From JABDMH01 sp965223215 (lineage in GTDB: Bacteria > Bacteroidota > Bacteroidia > Chitinophagales > Saprospiraceae): a stretch of 64,000 bases of DNA. The translations under genes were made by a program, and so were the position numbers. The stretch covers positions 7,440,001 through 7,504,000 of the forward strand of contig CBDCVZ010000010.1 of the NCBI GenBank assembly GCA_965223215.1. The letters run 5' to 3'. Position 1 is the first letter of the stretch; each line of letters opens with the position of its first letter. Below, piece by piece: positions 37,811-47,993 of this stretch. A model generated the notes under the pieces. It was given only the letters and a program-made list of their open reading frames with translations. It was not told where the DNA came from and did not search any database.

Positions 37811-38371
37811 TCAAGTAGCCCAAGTCTTACCACCGACATCTTCCAGTGATTCGCATCCTTTGTACCCACCCGGTATCGGATCATAGTTGAGCACCTGGGT
37901 GGCTCCTATTTCGGAGGTAAAAAAACCGAGGAGAGTCATCTCCTTGGCAAGCAGAAAAAAGGGTTTAGGATCTGCATCTTCTCCTTGCATACGAGCGGCA
38001 TGTGCCAGTTCACTCACCATCTCAAATTGCTCATCTGATGATTTTCTGTCGAATTTTTGATCCGCAAGTGAGCTCAGACCCCTTAAGAAGGTGGTTCGCT
38101 CGGCATCTAGCAGGTATCCTGCCACCATACTGTCGATAAAACGTTCGACACGAGCTTCCTTCGCTCCAGGGGTACCGGTCTGAGGCAATATGTGCTCGGC
38201 CAGGTCGGACGTGATGGCAGCTTCTTTGGCGGTAAGCACTTGAGGGTTCCAATCCAGTGTGACATCTGCTTTGCAACCGGATAAGACGCCCATGACTAGA
38301 GAAGTACTTAGGACACCACCCATTACCTGGGAGGCTTTCACAATGGCGTCACGTCGATTTATCTTTTCCAT
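37811..38371 (-). CDS. Gluconate 2-dehydrogenase subunit 3 family protein
   Basis: 186 residues. Tat-like start (INRRDAIVKASQVMGG) with a lipobox-like SGC. DLAEHILPQTGTPGAKEARV and FIDSMVAGYLLDAERTTFL are typical. It partners a GMC flavoprotein and helps export or mature it. 10 bp separate it from the upstream GMC gene. Confidence 0.85.
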   Translation of the reverse strand: MEKINRRDAIVKASQVMGGVLSTSLVMGVLSGCKADVTLDWNPQVLTAKEAAITSDLAEHILPQTGTPGAKEARVERFIDSMVAGYLLDAERTTFLRGLSSLADQKFDRKSSDEQFEMVSELAHAARMQGEDADPKPFFLLAKEMTLLGFFTSEIGATQVLNYDPIPGGYKGCESLEDVGGKTWAT

Positions 38372-38381
38372 TGGCTTTCCT

Positions 38382-40094
38382 TTAGAGATTCCTTCTATTC
38401 AATTCGTTGACGGCATAGTCACAGGCTCGTGCCGTCAGTGCCATATAGGTGAGCGAGGGATTACCCCAGCTGTTGGAGCACATGCCCGATCCATCGGTGG
38501 CAAAAACATTAGGGATATCATGCATTTGGTTCCATCGATTGAGGACGGATGAAGTGGCATATTTCCCCATGCGAGCCGAACCCATTTCATGGATGCTGAG
38601 GCCTGGTTCGCTTTGGTCATCATAAGTCGTAATGTTTTTGAATCCGGTGGCTTCCAACATTTCTGCACTTGAAGTGCGCATTTCTTGTCGCATGGCTTTC
38701 TCATTTTCCCCATGCTCGACGTCCATCACCAATTGGGGCAGACCCCACTGATCCAGTCGATCGTAATCCAGATAGATCCGATTGTTATGATTGGGTAGAC
38801 ACTCACCAAAACCGAGAAAAGAAAAGGTCCAGGGACCGGGTACGGTCAGTCGATCTTTGTAATCGGCACCAAAAGCAAAGGCATCGGGTGCATCCCGCAT
38901 ATATCCACTGCGTGACCCGAAGCCATATAGCACAAATCCCCTGAGGTAGTCCTTGCGTTGGGTCTTCTTATCCAGATTTTGAAATCTAGGCACGAGCACC
39001 CCAACGGGACGGCGGCCCTTATAATACTGATCGGTGTATCCATCATATTGCCCACGAGCACCCACCCGAAAATGATTATCCATCACATTGTGCCCCAGTT
39101 GTCCACTGGTATTACCCAGGCCATCTGGAAATGACTCTTTGACCGAACGCAACAAAATGGCGGTGGTGGCGAGAGCAGAGGCACAGAGAAATATGATCTT
39201 TCCGTGAAACTCAATCGATTCCTTGGATTGAGCGTCGATAATGCGCACTCCTGAAGCCCGCTTCTTCTGCTTGTCATATAGGATGGTATGTACAATGGAG
39301 TGGGGCCGTAGGGTAAGGTTGCCGGTTGCTTCGGCTGCCGGTAGGGTCACGGCATTGCTACTAAAATAGGCTCCATAGGGACAGCCACGCTCGCAAAGAC
39401 TTCTTGCCATGCAAGCTCCTCGGCCGCCATGAGGTTTGCTGATGTTGGCAGTGCGACCAATGGCCAACATCCGGTCGGTGTAATGATCGGCGAGTTTTTG
39501 CTTGACATGCTTCTCTATGCAGTTCATCTCCCACGGGGGTAGAAATTTGCCATCCGGGGTTTGCGGAAGGCCATCTCTTTCGCCACTGACCCCGATGTAT
39601 GATTCGACGTAGTCATACCACGGTGCCAGATCACGGTAGCGGATGGGCCAGTCGATTCCCACTCCATCCCTTGCCGGGGCTTCAAAGTCGAAGTCGCTCC
39701 ATCGATACGCCCATCTCGCCCACATTAAGGATTTGCCACCTACATGGTCTCCCCGCATCCAGGTAAAAGGCTTCTTTTGGATATAGGGATAATCACGGTC
39801 ATTGACGAAGAAGTGTTTGGTCGATTGCAGTACGGCATAGGATGTGCGGCTTTGCACCGGGTAATCTTCTGCAATTTCTTTGGGGGTTAGGCGATCGCCA
39901 TAACGAATATCCCACGGGTGCCAGTTCATAGTGGGATAATCTGCAATGTGTCGCACCATTCTGCCTCTTTCCAGAACCAGGACCTTGAGCCCCTTTTCAC
40001 AAAGTTCCTTCGCAGCCCAGCCACCACTGATGCCAGACCCAATGACGATTGCATCGTAGGTATTGTGTTTAGCAGCTTGCGTATTTACATTCAT
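38382..40094 (-). CDS. GMC-family oxidoreductase (sugar/alcohol dehydrogenase)
   Basis: 570 residues. FAD dinucleotide motif AIVIGSGISGGWAAKELCEK at the N-terminus, MWARWAYRWSDFDFEA, CERGCPYGAYFSSN cysteine cluster, and C-terminal GNPSLTYMALTARACDYAV. With subunit 3 it probably oxidises a sugar at C1 or a hydroxyl in the periplasm and passes electrons to the respiratory chain. Fits as the first step before the lactonase of the adjacent cluster. Confidence 0.85.
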   Translation of the reverse strand: MNVNTQAAKHNTYDAIVIGSGISGGWAAKELCEKGLKVLVLERGRMVRHIADYPTMNWHPWDIRYGDRLTPKEIAEDYPVQSRTSYAVLQSTKHFFVNDRDYPYIQKKPFTWMRGDHVGGKSLMWARWAYRWSDFDFEAPARDGVGIDWPIRYRDLAPWYDYVESYIGVSGERDGLPQTPDGKFLPPWEMNCIEKHVKQKLADHYTDRMLAIGRTANISKPHGGRGACMARSLCERGCPYGAYFSSNAVTLPAAEATGNLTLRPHSIVHTILYDKQKKRASGVRIIDAQSKESIEFHGKIIFLCASALATTAILLRSVKESFPDGLGNTSGQLGHNVMDNHFRVGARGQYDGYTDQYYKGRRPVGVLVPRFQNLDKKTQRKDYLRGFVLYGFGSRSGYMRDAPDAFAFGADYKDRLTVPGPWTFSFLGFGECLPNHNNRIYLDYDRLDQWGLPQLVMDVEHGENEKAMRQEMRTSSAEMLEATGFKNITTYDDQSEPGLSIHEMGSARMGKYATSSVLNRWNQMHDIPNVFATDGSGMCSNSWGNPSLTYMALTARACDYAVNELNRRNL

Positions 40095-40472
40095 AAATAA
40101 CTACAGATAGTCGTTAGTGCCATGGGTAACATTAGAGAATGAAAAGAAGATACAAAGAGAAAGACGAACCAGAAAAAATCGCAGCATTAATGCATCACTA
40201 TTGCTTTCCCGTTTGCGATGTTTCTCTAATTATCTGTGTGATGGAGATCATATATCGCAGATACTCAAGAATGAAAACACCTGGTCTAACTTCGGCACAC
40301 TCTCGTCAGGTTCGCATGATAATTCACCTGAAAATATCTCATGATTTAGCAGCAAATCGGTCGTGCTGGACTAAAAGACTGAGAAATCACCTGGGTTCGC
40401 TATCTTGCTCCGCATCGACCATGGATCAACATTGAGTAAGGGGGTTGCGATGGCACCTCTTTTTAAAGGAAA
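40095..40472. other. Intergenic, nothing recognised
   Basis: A 98-codon plus-strand frame (40139-40435) shows no family features. Probably contains the GMC operon promoter on the minus strand. Confidence 0.4.
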
Positions 40473-40826
40473 TCACCATTGTAGTAGTTGGCGTTCTTGA
40501 TTGCAGTTTCCGTTAACAATGTCAAGGAAAGGGCAGATAATGATGCCTTCATTAAGAAAGCTTAAAAGAATGAGGGTAAAAACTGCCATCCACTCAAAAT
40601 TACCCCAGACGAGACCATCATTAAATCCGGATGCAGCAAGGCCCACCAAATGGATGGTAGAAATATTGGAGGCAAAAAGTGCAGCGCCGATGACCGGCCA
40701 TTTTAAAGAATGACCAGCCAGAAAGTAAGATTCAGCATTGAGAGATCTTTTTCGCACCACCCATAGTCCCACAGCCAGAATACCGAGAATATAAAGGGCA
40801 ATGACGATGCTATCAATTAAGGACAT
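40473..40826 (-). pseudogene. Sodium:solute symporter N-terminal fragment
   Basis: The first ~90 residues (YILGILAVGLWVVRKR, YFLAGHSLKWPVIGAALFAS, NISTIHLVGLAASGF) match SSS transporters, which run to about 500-600 residues. After about residue 92 the sequence diverges and stops. Probably the lost importer of the sugar-acid cluster. Confidence 0.75.
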
Positions 40827-40876
40827 AGCATTTTTTTTGAGATGCCACCATTAATGACATGATCTGGTCTTTACTT

Positions 40877-41983
40877 TCACAATATTTCAAAGGTGCAATT
40901 GTCGATCAGATCCCAGTCTAATTCGATTCCGAGGCCAGGTTCTTGCGGAAGGTGGGCATGTCCATTTTCGATACGGATGGATTCGGCCAGTCCAAAATCA
41001 AAATAATCAATGGGATCAAGCACCTCGAAAAATTCGCAATTCTTTATGGCCGCCGTACAATGAAGGTTAACCAATTCCAAGGGTAGGTAAATCGCAGTAT
41101 GAATTTCACATTGCACCCCAAAAGACTCAGCAAGATGAGCGGTCTTCATCACGGGAGTTATACCCCCTTTCCAGGAGACATCCGTTCGGACAATGTCAAC
41201 TACCCGCGATGCGATACATTCGGCTGTACTGTAGTGGCTTCCGACCAAGACTTCGGTGCCGCATATAGGTATATCCAATTTTTGGGTTAGCATTTTTAAG
41301 CCGTGAAAATCTACATCGTACAGTGGCTCTTCCAGCCAGTGATAGTTCAACTGTTCCAAGGCCCTTCCCACCCTGAGTGCTTCCTGGTGATTGTAGCAAG
41401 CAACCGGATCGGCCATTAACTTAAAGTCTTCTCCCACCGCCTCGCGGCACAATCTGTAGGCCTCCATATCGAACTCCAAATTTCCAGGCGGATGAAGTTT
41501 GTAGGCGGCCCATCCCCGGTTTTTAATCTCCTGTGCCTGATTCGCATAGTCTTCAGGAGTTTGGTGTACCAACGAACTTGCATAAATAGGGACCTTGTCC
41601 CGGTACGCACCTAAAAATTTATAGAGAGGAAGTTCCGCTGCTTTTGAAGCCAGAATCCAACAGGCTATGTCAAAAGGCCCATAAGCATAGATCGGTATGT
41701 GATGCCACCAACGGTCTGTCATACGGTACTCATGCCAATGCTTTTCTCGATAATTAGGATCCTTACCTATGAAGAAGGGTTTTAGTACGTCTGCGGCAAT
41801 CTGGCCCGCTATTTTTGCACCTCTTCCGGCAAATCCAAACGTGGATGCCTGGATACCATCATCTGTCGTCATCGATATTACCAGAAATTCCAGATCCGAT
41901 CGCACGCCATCTCTCATTTCACTGTCCTGCATAGCCGGTACTGCGTGCTTGCAGAGTCGGATCTCTATATTCTTTATTTTCAT
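40877..41983 (-). CDS. Enolase-superfamily sugar-acid dehydratase (mandelate racemase type)
   Basis: 368 residues. Capping domain, then barrel ligands and bases: AAYKLHPPG (Lys), LMADPVACY (Asp), HWLEEPLYD (Glu), ICGTEVLVG (Glu), RTDVSWKGG (Asp) and CEIHTAI (His). Dehydrates an aldonate such as fuconate or a related acid to a 2-keto-3-deoxy acid; the exact sugar is not determined. In the minus-strand operon after the amidohydrolase. Confidence 0.8.
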   Translation of the reverse strand: MKIKNIEIRLCKHAVPAMQDSEMRDGVRSDLEFLVISMTTDDGIQASTFGFAGRGAKIAGQIAADVLKPFFIGKDPNYREKHWHEYRMTDRWWHHIPIYAYGPFDIACWILASKAAELPLYKFLGAYRDKVPIYASSLVHQTPEDYANQAQEIKNRGWAAYKLHPPGNLEFDMEAYRLCREAVGEDFKLMADPVACYNHQEALRVGRALEQLNYHWLEEPLYDVDFHGLKMLTQKLDIPICGTEVLVGSHYSTAECIASRVVDIVRTDVSWKGGITPVMKTAHLAESFGVQCEIHTAIYLPLELVNLHCTAAIKNCEFFEVLDPIDYFDFGLAESIRIENGHAHLPQEPGLGIELDWDLIDNCTFEIL

Positions 41984-42061
41984 GTCTGTGGATTGGATTA
42001 ATTATTTGATGTTTTCTAAACCAGGTGTAGTACGGATGGCCAAGCTGGTAATTTCCAGTAT

Positions 42062-42910
42062 TTAAAGTCGATAAAACCGAATGGCATTATGTGCAAAAAA
42101 ATCCAGTCTTTCGTCCTTGGTCCAACTCTCGGTCCAATGAATCACTAGATTGTACCAATCCTGATAGTTTCCGGCCAATGTACAAACTGGCCAATCTCCG
42201 CCATAGACAATTCGCTGACTTCCGAAGCACTCCCGCACCTGATCCAGATAGGGAATGATGTCTTCTGGCACCCATCGTTCCGTATCTGCTTCGGTCAACA
42301 ATCCTGAGATCTTGCAGGAAATGTGCTCAAATTCGGACAATTGCTGGATGTGCTCTTTCCATTGGTCCATTTTCCTGTCACGAATACCTGGTTTTCCACA
42401 GTGGTTAAGTATTAAGGGCCTTTCAGGTAGGCTTTTTACAAGATCTATGCATTCGACCATTTGATCATGCGTGATGCACAATTCAAAATGCTTGTCCAGT
42501 GCCAGCACTTTTTTGACTCCATTTATAAAAGAAGATTGGGTAGCAAACCCTGGCTCATTAAACTGAATATTATGACGTATACCGCGCACGATATCGTGTG
42601 CCGAAAGTTTTTCCAGATTGGCATCAATGTGAGAGGTATCTGTCAGGTCAGCGAAGGCCACAATGGCTTCGATCCTATCATCTTTTGATGCAAGATCTTC
42701 CACCCATATTACTTCCTCAGTATTCATCGCAGGTAGGCAATTGCATTCGACAAAAACCATTTTATTTATGGCAATTCCTTGGGTGGCTTCTTGGAAGTCG
42801 GATAATAAAAAAGGCCGATTAAGTGCAGCTGCCGATGCAAGCCAATCGTATTGTATTAGCTTCGGATCCCAAAAATGTACATGCGAATCAACTATTGGAG
42901 TGTTTTTCAT
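42062..42910 (-). CDS. Amidohydrolase-family lactonase (L-fuconolactonase-like)
   Basis: 282 residues, TIM-barrel metal hydrolase: DSHVHFWDPKLIQYDWL at the start, FVECNC, LILNHCGKPGIRD (metal His), YGGDWPVC (Asp) near the end. This COG3618-type subgroup opens sugar lactones. It would act on the product of the GMC dehydrogenase. 58 bp from the rraA-like gene, same strand. Confidence 0.8.
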   Translation of the reverse strand: MKNTPIVDSHVHFWDPKLIQYDWLASAAALNRPFLLSDFQEATQGIAINKMVFVECNCLPAMNTEEVIWVEDLASKDDRIEAIVAFADLTDTSHIDANLEKLSAHDIVRGIRHNIQFNEPGFATQSSFINGVKKVLALDKHFELCITHDQMVECIDLVKSLPERPLILNHCGKPGIRDRKMDQWKEHIQQLSEFEHISCKISGLLTEADTERWVPEDIIPYLDQVRECFGSQRIVYGGDWPVCTLAGNYQDWYNLVIHWTESWTKDERLDFFAHNAIRFYRL

Positions 42911-42968
42911 CTGGTCTTTTGCCTTTGGTAATTAAAGTTTCCTGGCATTGTTCAAATACCATTTTATT

Positions 42969-43625
42969 TTAGAATTTCCCATATTTCAAGTAAGCTTCCT
43001 GGGGATCAACGCCTTCCAGGATGGCTCTTCTGACCAAGCTTTCTGTTTGTAAAACTTCCTCTGTTCTTTCGACAACGTCCTCAACAATATTTTTCGGAAT
43101 AATAACCACTCCATCTCGATCGGCCATTACAAAGTCACCCGTCTCAATCACTACTTGTCCAATTTTAATGGGTTCAGCTAAGACGTCTGCTACCCATCTT
43201 CCCACCACATCCACCGGTGTGAAATACTTACAAAAAACTTTAAAACCGATTTTTTGAATAAATTCCGAATCCCGGCATCCACCGTCTACAATATATCCTC
43301 TGATGCCGCGGAATTGCAGGGTTTCTGCTGATAACTCCCCCATGTGTGATAGTGTATTATCATTCGGTTGGCAAATCACGACGCTTCCTTTTGGTGCTTT
43401 AGACAAAAATCCCGTCCATTCAAGTAAGGTCTGATGGGGATCGAGAGACTCATCATACTTGCCCGTCACAGTATACACAGGTCCCGCTAATTTAAGTTCT
43501 TTATCCAGCGGTCGTATACTACTGGGTAGAGTTTGTTCGTCGTAACCCATAGATCTGAGCACATCGTACACGGCGCCAGAATAACATTTTTCCAATCGCT
43601 CACTTAGCAAACCTTGGTCTAGCAT
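42969..43625 (-). CDS. RraA-family aldolase/decarboxylase
   Basis: 218 residues. GELSAETLQFRGIRGYIVDG (the G-x-x-x-x-R-D region is GGCRDSEFI), PVDVVGRWVADV and FVMADRDGVVIIPK are typical. Members cleave 4-hydroxy-4-methyl-2-oxoglutarate-like acids or decarboxylate oxaloacetate. Here it may cleave the keto-deoxy acid. 8 bp after the GDSL gene. Confidence 0.8.
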   Translation of the reverse strand: MLDQGLLSERLEKCYSGAVYDVLRSMGYDEQTLPSSIRPLDKELKLAGPVYTVTGKYDESLDPHQTLLEWTGFLSKAPKGSVVICQPNDNTLSHMGELSAETLQFRGIRGYIVDGGCRDSEFIQKIGFKVFCKYFTPVDVVGRWVADVLAEPIKIGQVVIETGDFVMADRDGVVIIPKNIVEDVVERTEEVLQTESLVRRAILEGVDPQEAYLKYGKF

Positions 43626-43633
43626 ACCCGATT

Positions 43634-44341
43634 TTATTTAGTGATTTCTGCGTATACCAATTCTGCAATGGCTCGGTAGCCGGCTTCATTTGGATGCACC
43701 CCATCAGCTTCAGTAAATAATTCCGGCTGATGATTTAATGGTGCATTAAGATCGATAAATCCCACCCCTTTCTCGGCTGCCACCTGTTTCACAAGCGCGA
43801 TGAGTTTTTGCAGTCTTGGTTTGCGTAGAGTTAATCCTTCTTTACGTGTTTGGCTAAGTCCGGGTGTCTCCAATACCATGGGTGAAGGAGCACATACCCA
43901 GATTTTGGGTTGTGATGACAGGGCTTGCAGGATATCGACGAAGTCCAAATAATCTTGCAAATAGGTATTTACATATTCCCAGCATTTTCGATCTCCACAG
44001 GCACCTTCACCACAAGTATCGTTCGTGCCTAGACTAATTACTACCAGATGAGGATTGGCAGCTTTAATTTTTACTAATTCATCCCATACATTGGGTGTCC
44101 CTCTGCGAATCAGGGTGCATCCCCCTACACCCAGGTTAATGACCTGGTAGGCATTTCCCATCAACCGTTGTAGTTGAGCCGGATAAGAAGTGGAATCTGG
44201 GTTTGTGAGGCGAGCACCAGCAGTTATGCTATCGCCCACACAAGCAATAACTAGTCGATTTTCTTCTTCTGGTTGCAGTGAAACCCACAGAGTAGATATC
44301 AGGAAAATCACCAAAAATATTTTCTCAAAGTGCAAGCCCAT
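43634..44341 (-). CDS. GDSL/SGNH hydrolase, secreted
   Basis: 235 residues. Signal segment FLVIFLISTLWVSL; blocks GDSITAG (Ser), NLGVGGCTL (Gly), SLGTNDTCGEGACGD (Asn) and DGVHPNEAGY (Asp/His). Deacetylates or de-esterifies glycans. First intact gene of the minus-strand cluster, so it may unmask the cluster's sugar substrate. Confidence 0.85.
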   Translation of the reverse strand: MGLHFEKIFLVIFLISTLWVSLQPEEENRLVIACVGDSITAGARLTNPDSTSYPAQLQRLMGNAYQVINLGVGGCTLIRRGTPNVWDELVKIKAANPHLVVISLGTNDTCGEGACGDRKCWEYVNTYLQDYLDFVDILQALSSQPKIWVCAPSPMVLETPGLSQTRKEGLTLRKPRLQKLIALVKQVAAEKGVGFIDLNAPLNHQPELFTEADGVHPNEAGYRAIAELVYAEITK

Positions 44342-44376
44342 TTACTAACGAAGTGACTAGAACGTAATAATACCAA

Positions 44377-44600
44377 TTATTCCCTTAAATATTTTTCAAA
44401 TTCCTCCGCAATGTTTGCTGCTTCATGGTTTACAAAATGCACCAGCACCCGATACCTTAAGCCAACAATTTCTCCCTTTTTGTTTGGTTTCAAATTTTCT
44501 CCATTCAGGCCCATACATCGGGATTGGCGAGAAGAATCTGTAATCGCGGGTAAACTAGGGTACTGGATACCACTTGTTGGAAGGGTGCCGTAGACTGGCC
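44377..44600 (-). pseudogene. C-terminal remnant, possibly DUF6807/PmoA-like
   Basis: The minus strand reads PVYGTLPTSGIQYPS, then KGEIVGLRYRVLVHFVNHEA and a short tail EEFEKYLRE. The LRYRVLVH strand recalls ends of DUF6807 proteins, which occur beside sugar-catabolism genes. No start or N-terminal part. Weak assignment. Confidence 0.35.
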
Positions 44601-44757
44601 ATGGCTTCTAGTTTGCCAAGCCTTTCTCCACAATAGTCTATGCAAGGCGACGGTTTTCCAAGGTGCCTGAGGTGGCTATTGTCCATCTCTCACGATGAGT
44701 TCCCAGCGGTCCCTCCGATGATCCTCTCCCAGGCATTGATGCATGACTAATTTTCTT

Positions 44758-44996
44758 GTTTGGAAGCTTTTAAGGCTAGACTTGAGAAGTTTTATAAATG
44801 CTACAACAATGATCGAGCTCATAGTTCCACCAAAGGTGTGCCCCCAGCAAAGTTCTGGTTTATGCATGACATCGGCAAAATAGAAATTGAAAACCTAGAT
44901 AAAAGTCGAGTACGATATAGGCTAAAAATAGCATATCAAGACATTTTGACAATAGAGAACATTGACAAATATGAATATCGAGGATTAAGAGCCTGA
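44758..44996 (+). pseudogene. Integrase-core transposase C-terminal remnant
   Basis: FKARLEKFYKCYNNDRAHSS followed by TKGVPPAKFW is the end of an rve/DDE core. A tail of about 45 residues follows. The catalytic part is missing. No flanking repeats identified. Confidence 0.65.
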
Positions 44997-45975
44997 GGAG
45001 GACTCTCGCCTTTCTTTCGGAAGCCCTCCATGGGCTGAAGAAATAAACTGTAATGGCAGGCCTGCTCAATTCCAAAATCAACATCGAGTCATAGTCACCC
45101 TCAGTCGACTCTCATTTCAAGCAAAGATACATGCATAATTTTTTATTTATTTAACTTTGTAGCAAACGGTCTGAATGATAGGGGGCCGAACCAACTTGAA
45201 TCAGCACCTAAAGCATTTATGAAATAATATGAGGTAGTCCATTGGCATGAATATTTGTCACATTAGAATTGATGTTATTGAACAAAAAAGAGGCAAATTA
45301 TTCCTTTTGGCTAATAAAATAGGCACAACACTGTATATTCAAAATAGGCGAGAAAGTAGTAAATTCAAAAGTAGTAGCCCTCTAGACCTTCGTGCCGATT
45401 GATAGAAAGCACCAGGCAATGGCCTACTTTGCATATTCTTGGTCGTTGTGCTTCATTATTAGAAACCAATAGGACTGATGATAAAATTCTTTAGAAAAAT
45501 CAGACAGAATTTACTTGCAGAAGGAAAAGCTGGAAAATATGTCAAATAAGCCATTGGCGAAATTTTTCTGAACACCTCCGCCTATAAGCCTAACTAATCG
45601 CTAATATCATAGACCATGAATATGATTTATTCATGGCGTGTCCTAAGTCGATCTTGCCCAAGAACCGGCCTAGCAGAGATTCTCCTCTCGATAATAGTAT
45701 CTTCTAGCCAGAAAAGGGAGCTACTTCATTGTAATGGGAACAATCAGTCCTCAAATCCGCACAAATTACTATCTTCTATGCTCAAAGGGGTTAATGCGTT
45801 TCCCTAAGGATCCGTTCGTACTGACGCGGTCGGTCAGCACAAAGTCCAACTGAAACCTCGTGCTGATATTTATCGTCAGTTGTCTGCGTCCATTTAAACA
45901 TCATTTTAGCAGCTCAATCCATTTTGACTATGAGAGACCCAGATATTCCTTTGAGTTAGCAGAAATTTACAATAC
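44997..45975. other. Long intergenic region with repeats
   Basis: No credible gene. 45655-45740 resembles 54420-54500 at about 70 percent by eye (CTTCATTGTAATGGGAA-like end). 45784-45970 repeats the segment after the IS91 element. 45860-45880 carries a dispersed core. CAGCAC/GTGCTG arms (about 45833/45860) can form a hairpin. Confidence 0.5.
45784..45970 (+). repeat. Dispersed segment shared with 9977-10120
   Basis: AAGGGGTTAATGCGTTTCCC through GTTCG, then GTCTGCGTCCAT, ATATTCCTTTGAGTTA and GCAGAAAT in the same order as at 9977-10120, with an internal insertion containing the dispersed core. May be an IS91 terminal remnant. Confidence 0.6.
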
Positions 45976-47430
45976 ATGAGTAAATATATTTATAAGTCAG
46001 CTGTAGAACTTGCACACCTGATAAGAACCAGAAAAGCAACTTCTACAGATGTTGTGAAAGAACATTTTTCTAGGATCAAACAATACAATCCTGAGTTAAA
46101 TGCAGTTGTGATATCTCTTGAAGAGGAAGCACTTGAAACTGCTGCCGAATGTGACAAAGAAGTCAAACTTGGCAAATTAAGAGGCCCAATTCATGGGGTG
46201 CCGATGACCGTAAAGGAACAATTTTGGGTTAAGGGCACAAAATCTACCTTAAATTTCAAAATGTTGAAAGATTGGGTAGCACGTGAAGATGCACTAGTTA
46301 TTAAAAGACTGAAAAATGCCGGAGCTGTCATCATAGGCAAAACCAATGTGCCAAAAAACTTAACCGATTATCAGATATCCGGCGACATTTATCCTGAGGG
46401 TAGAAACCCTTACAACACTGAATATTCCCCGGGTGGCAGTAGTGGTGGATCATCTGCTGCACTTGCTTCTGGTATGACTCCAATTGAACTAGGAGGGGAT
46501 TTCGGAGGTTCTATACGTAACCCATCCAATTTTTGCGGTCTCTATGGAATAAAACCCACCGAAAATACTGTTCCTGGGCATGGAGTAGTTCCAAAACCAA
46601 AGGGAGCACGAGGTTTTACTTTTCACATGGCCCAAGCGGGTCCCATGGCGCGAGATCCAGAAGACCTTGAGCTGGTATGGAAAATAATTCGAGGACCACA
46701 CAAGAGTGATAGAAATATTCCCAGAATCGAATGGGAAAACCCGGCAGGTAAGTCATTAAGTGATTTTAAAGTGGCCTGGGTTGATGGTTGGCCTGGTTAT
46801 GAAATTAGCGCTCAGACCAAATCTGTAATCCATGAGTTTATCGATCAACTCACAAAGAATAATTGTAAAACGGAAAATTCCGGCCCTGATGGAGATTTGC
46901 ATGAACGCTCACTTTCGCTTTTTATGAGGTTATTTTCTCAACTGATCTCGCAGGATGTGCCATGGTTTATCAAACCATTCATGAAAATGCAATTGAAGAA
47001 CGGTTTATTAAAAGGAATTAATAAATTCCATCGAGAGTTGAATAAAGGGTTTAGGGACAGCTTTATTGATTACTCGGAGACCATGGGCATTAGAGCTGGT
47101 ATTGTGAGTGAATGGGAACAGTTCTTTGACAAATTTGATTTGTTGGTTTGCCCGATTAGTTATGGACCTGCTTTTAAGCGGTGTAAAATTGGAACTCCGA
47201 TATTCTATGATTCTAAAGAACTAATTTATGTGAATTATACTTGGCCTTATTTAGCGTGTTTTAATGCCAGTGGACATCCTGGCATTAATATACCACTTGG
47301 AATTGGAGAAGAAGGATTGCCAGTAGGAGTTCAGGTAGTTGGTGCTTATTGGAGTGAACCAACTTTGATGCATTTTGCAAAATTAGTTTCGAACTTTACA
47401 AAGGGCTTTGTGAAGCCCAACGGATATTAA
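45976..47430 (+). CDS. Amidase signature enzyme
   Basis: 484 residues. Ser-cisSer-Lys triad visible: VPMTVKEQF (Lys about 79), SPGGSSGGSSAALASG, and GGDFGGSIRNPSNFCGLYG (cis-Ser and nucleophile Ser). Hydrolyses an amide; substrate unknown. No signal peptide. The degraded IS21 copy abuts its 3' end. Confidence 0.9.
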   Translation: MSKYIYKSAVELAHLIRTRKATSTDVVKEHFSRIKQYNPELNAVVISLEEEALETAAECDKEVKLGKLRGPIHGVPMTVKEQFWVKGTKSTLNFKMLKDWVAREDALVIKRLKNAGAVIIGKTNVPKNLTDYQISGDIYPEGRNPYNTEYSPGGSSGGSSAALASGMTPIELGGDFGGSIRNPSNFCGLYGIKPTENTVPGHGVVPKPKGARGFTFHMAQAGPMARDPEDLELVWKIIRGPHKSDRNIPRIEWENPAGKSLSDFKVAWVDGWPGYEISAQTKSVIHEFIDQLTKNNCKTENSGPDGDLHERSLSLFMRLFSQLISQDVPWFIKPFMKMQLKNGLLKGINKFHRELNKGFRDSFIDYSETMGIRAGIVSEWEQFFDKFDLLVCPISYGPAFKRCKIGTPIFYDSKELIYVNYTWPYLACFNASGHPGINIPLGIGEEGLPVGVQVVGAYWSEPTLMHFAKLVSNFTKGFVKPNGY

Positions 47431-47439
47431 CTTTTGCTT

Positions 47440-47981
47440 ACAATGGTAAAGCCACTAGCGGGCAGACTGGTGACAGACACATCTACATCGTGGGCTTCCC
47501 CGGTCTGTTTTTCAACCCAACTCAATGAGTCGCCAGCCCAATCTGCCAACAGGCATTGCACTGTAAGGTGATTCAGCTTTGGCGTAGCTGTGCTCTTTGT
47601 ATTCTACCTCTAGTAATGCTACATAATCTGTGTATAGCCATAAGCATCTTCGTGATTGGTTCAATGTCATTCCCACATCGCTCGGAAGGTGAGACCTCGC
47701 CTTTTGTTACGGATTAGTACTTCTGGAAAAAACTTAATCAGCTTATGATATCGATCATCATTACGTACTTCAAATCGGCTAGATTCCGCATCAAGATGTG
47801 CTTCGTCCAACAATTGCAGCAGCTGCACAGATAATCTCCTTGCACTACCATATCTTAAAAGTGGCTCAGTTTGATCCAAAATTAATGACAAATTTAACTC
47901 CGAAATCAGTGGCACAGTTGGCTCCGAATTATCCAGGGTCAAGATGGGTGGAATGGTGGGTCGACATCCGCGGAATATGCA
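47440..47981 (-). mobile_element. Degraded IS21 copy (end plus istA 5' remnant)
   Basis: The right terminus (47950-47981, GAATGGTGGGTCGACATCCG then CGGAATATGCA) matches the left terminus of the live IS21. Minus-strand istA pieces in shifting frames: RYHKLIKFFPEV, AMWE, YTDYVALLEVEYKEHSYAKA and ADWAGDSLSWVEKQTGE (first catalytic Asp region). Left end and istB are missing. Confidence 0.75.
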
Positions 47982-47993
47982 ATTTTCCAGAGG

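Noticed and set aside
40139..40435. 98-codon plus-strand frame between the GMC gene and the symporter fragment
   Set aside because: No family features and sits in an expected promoter region.
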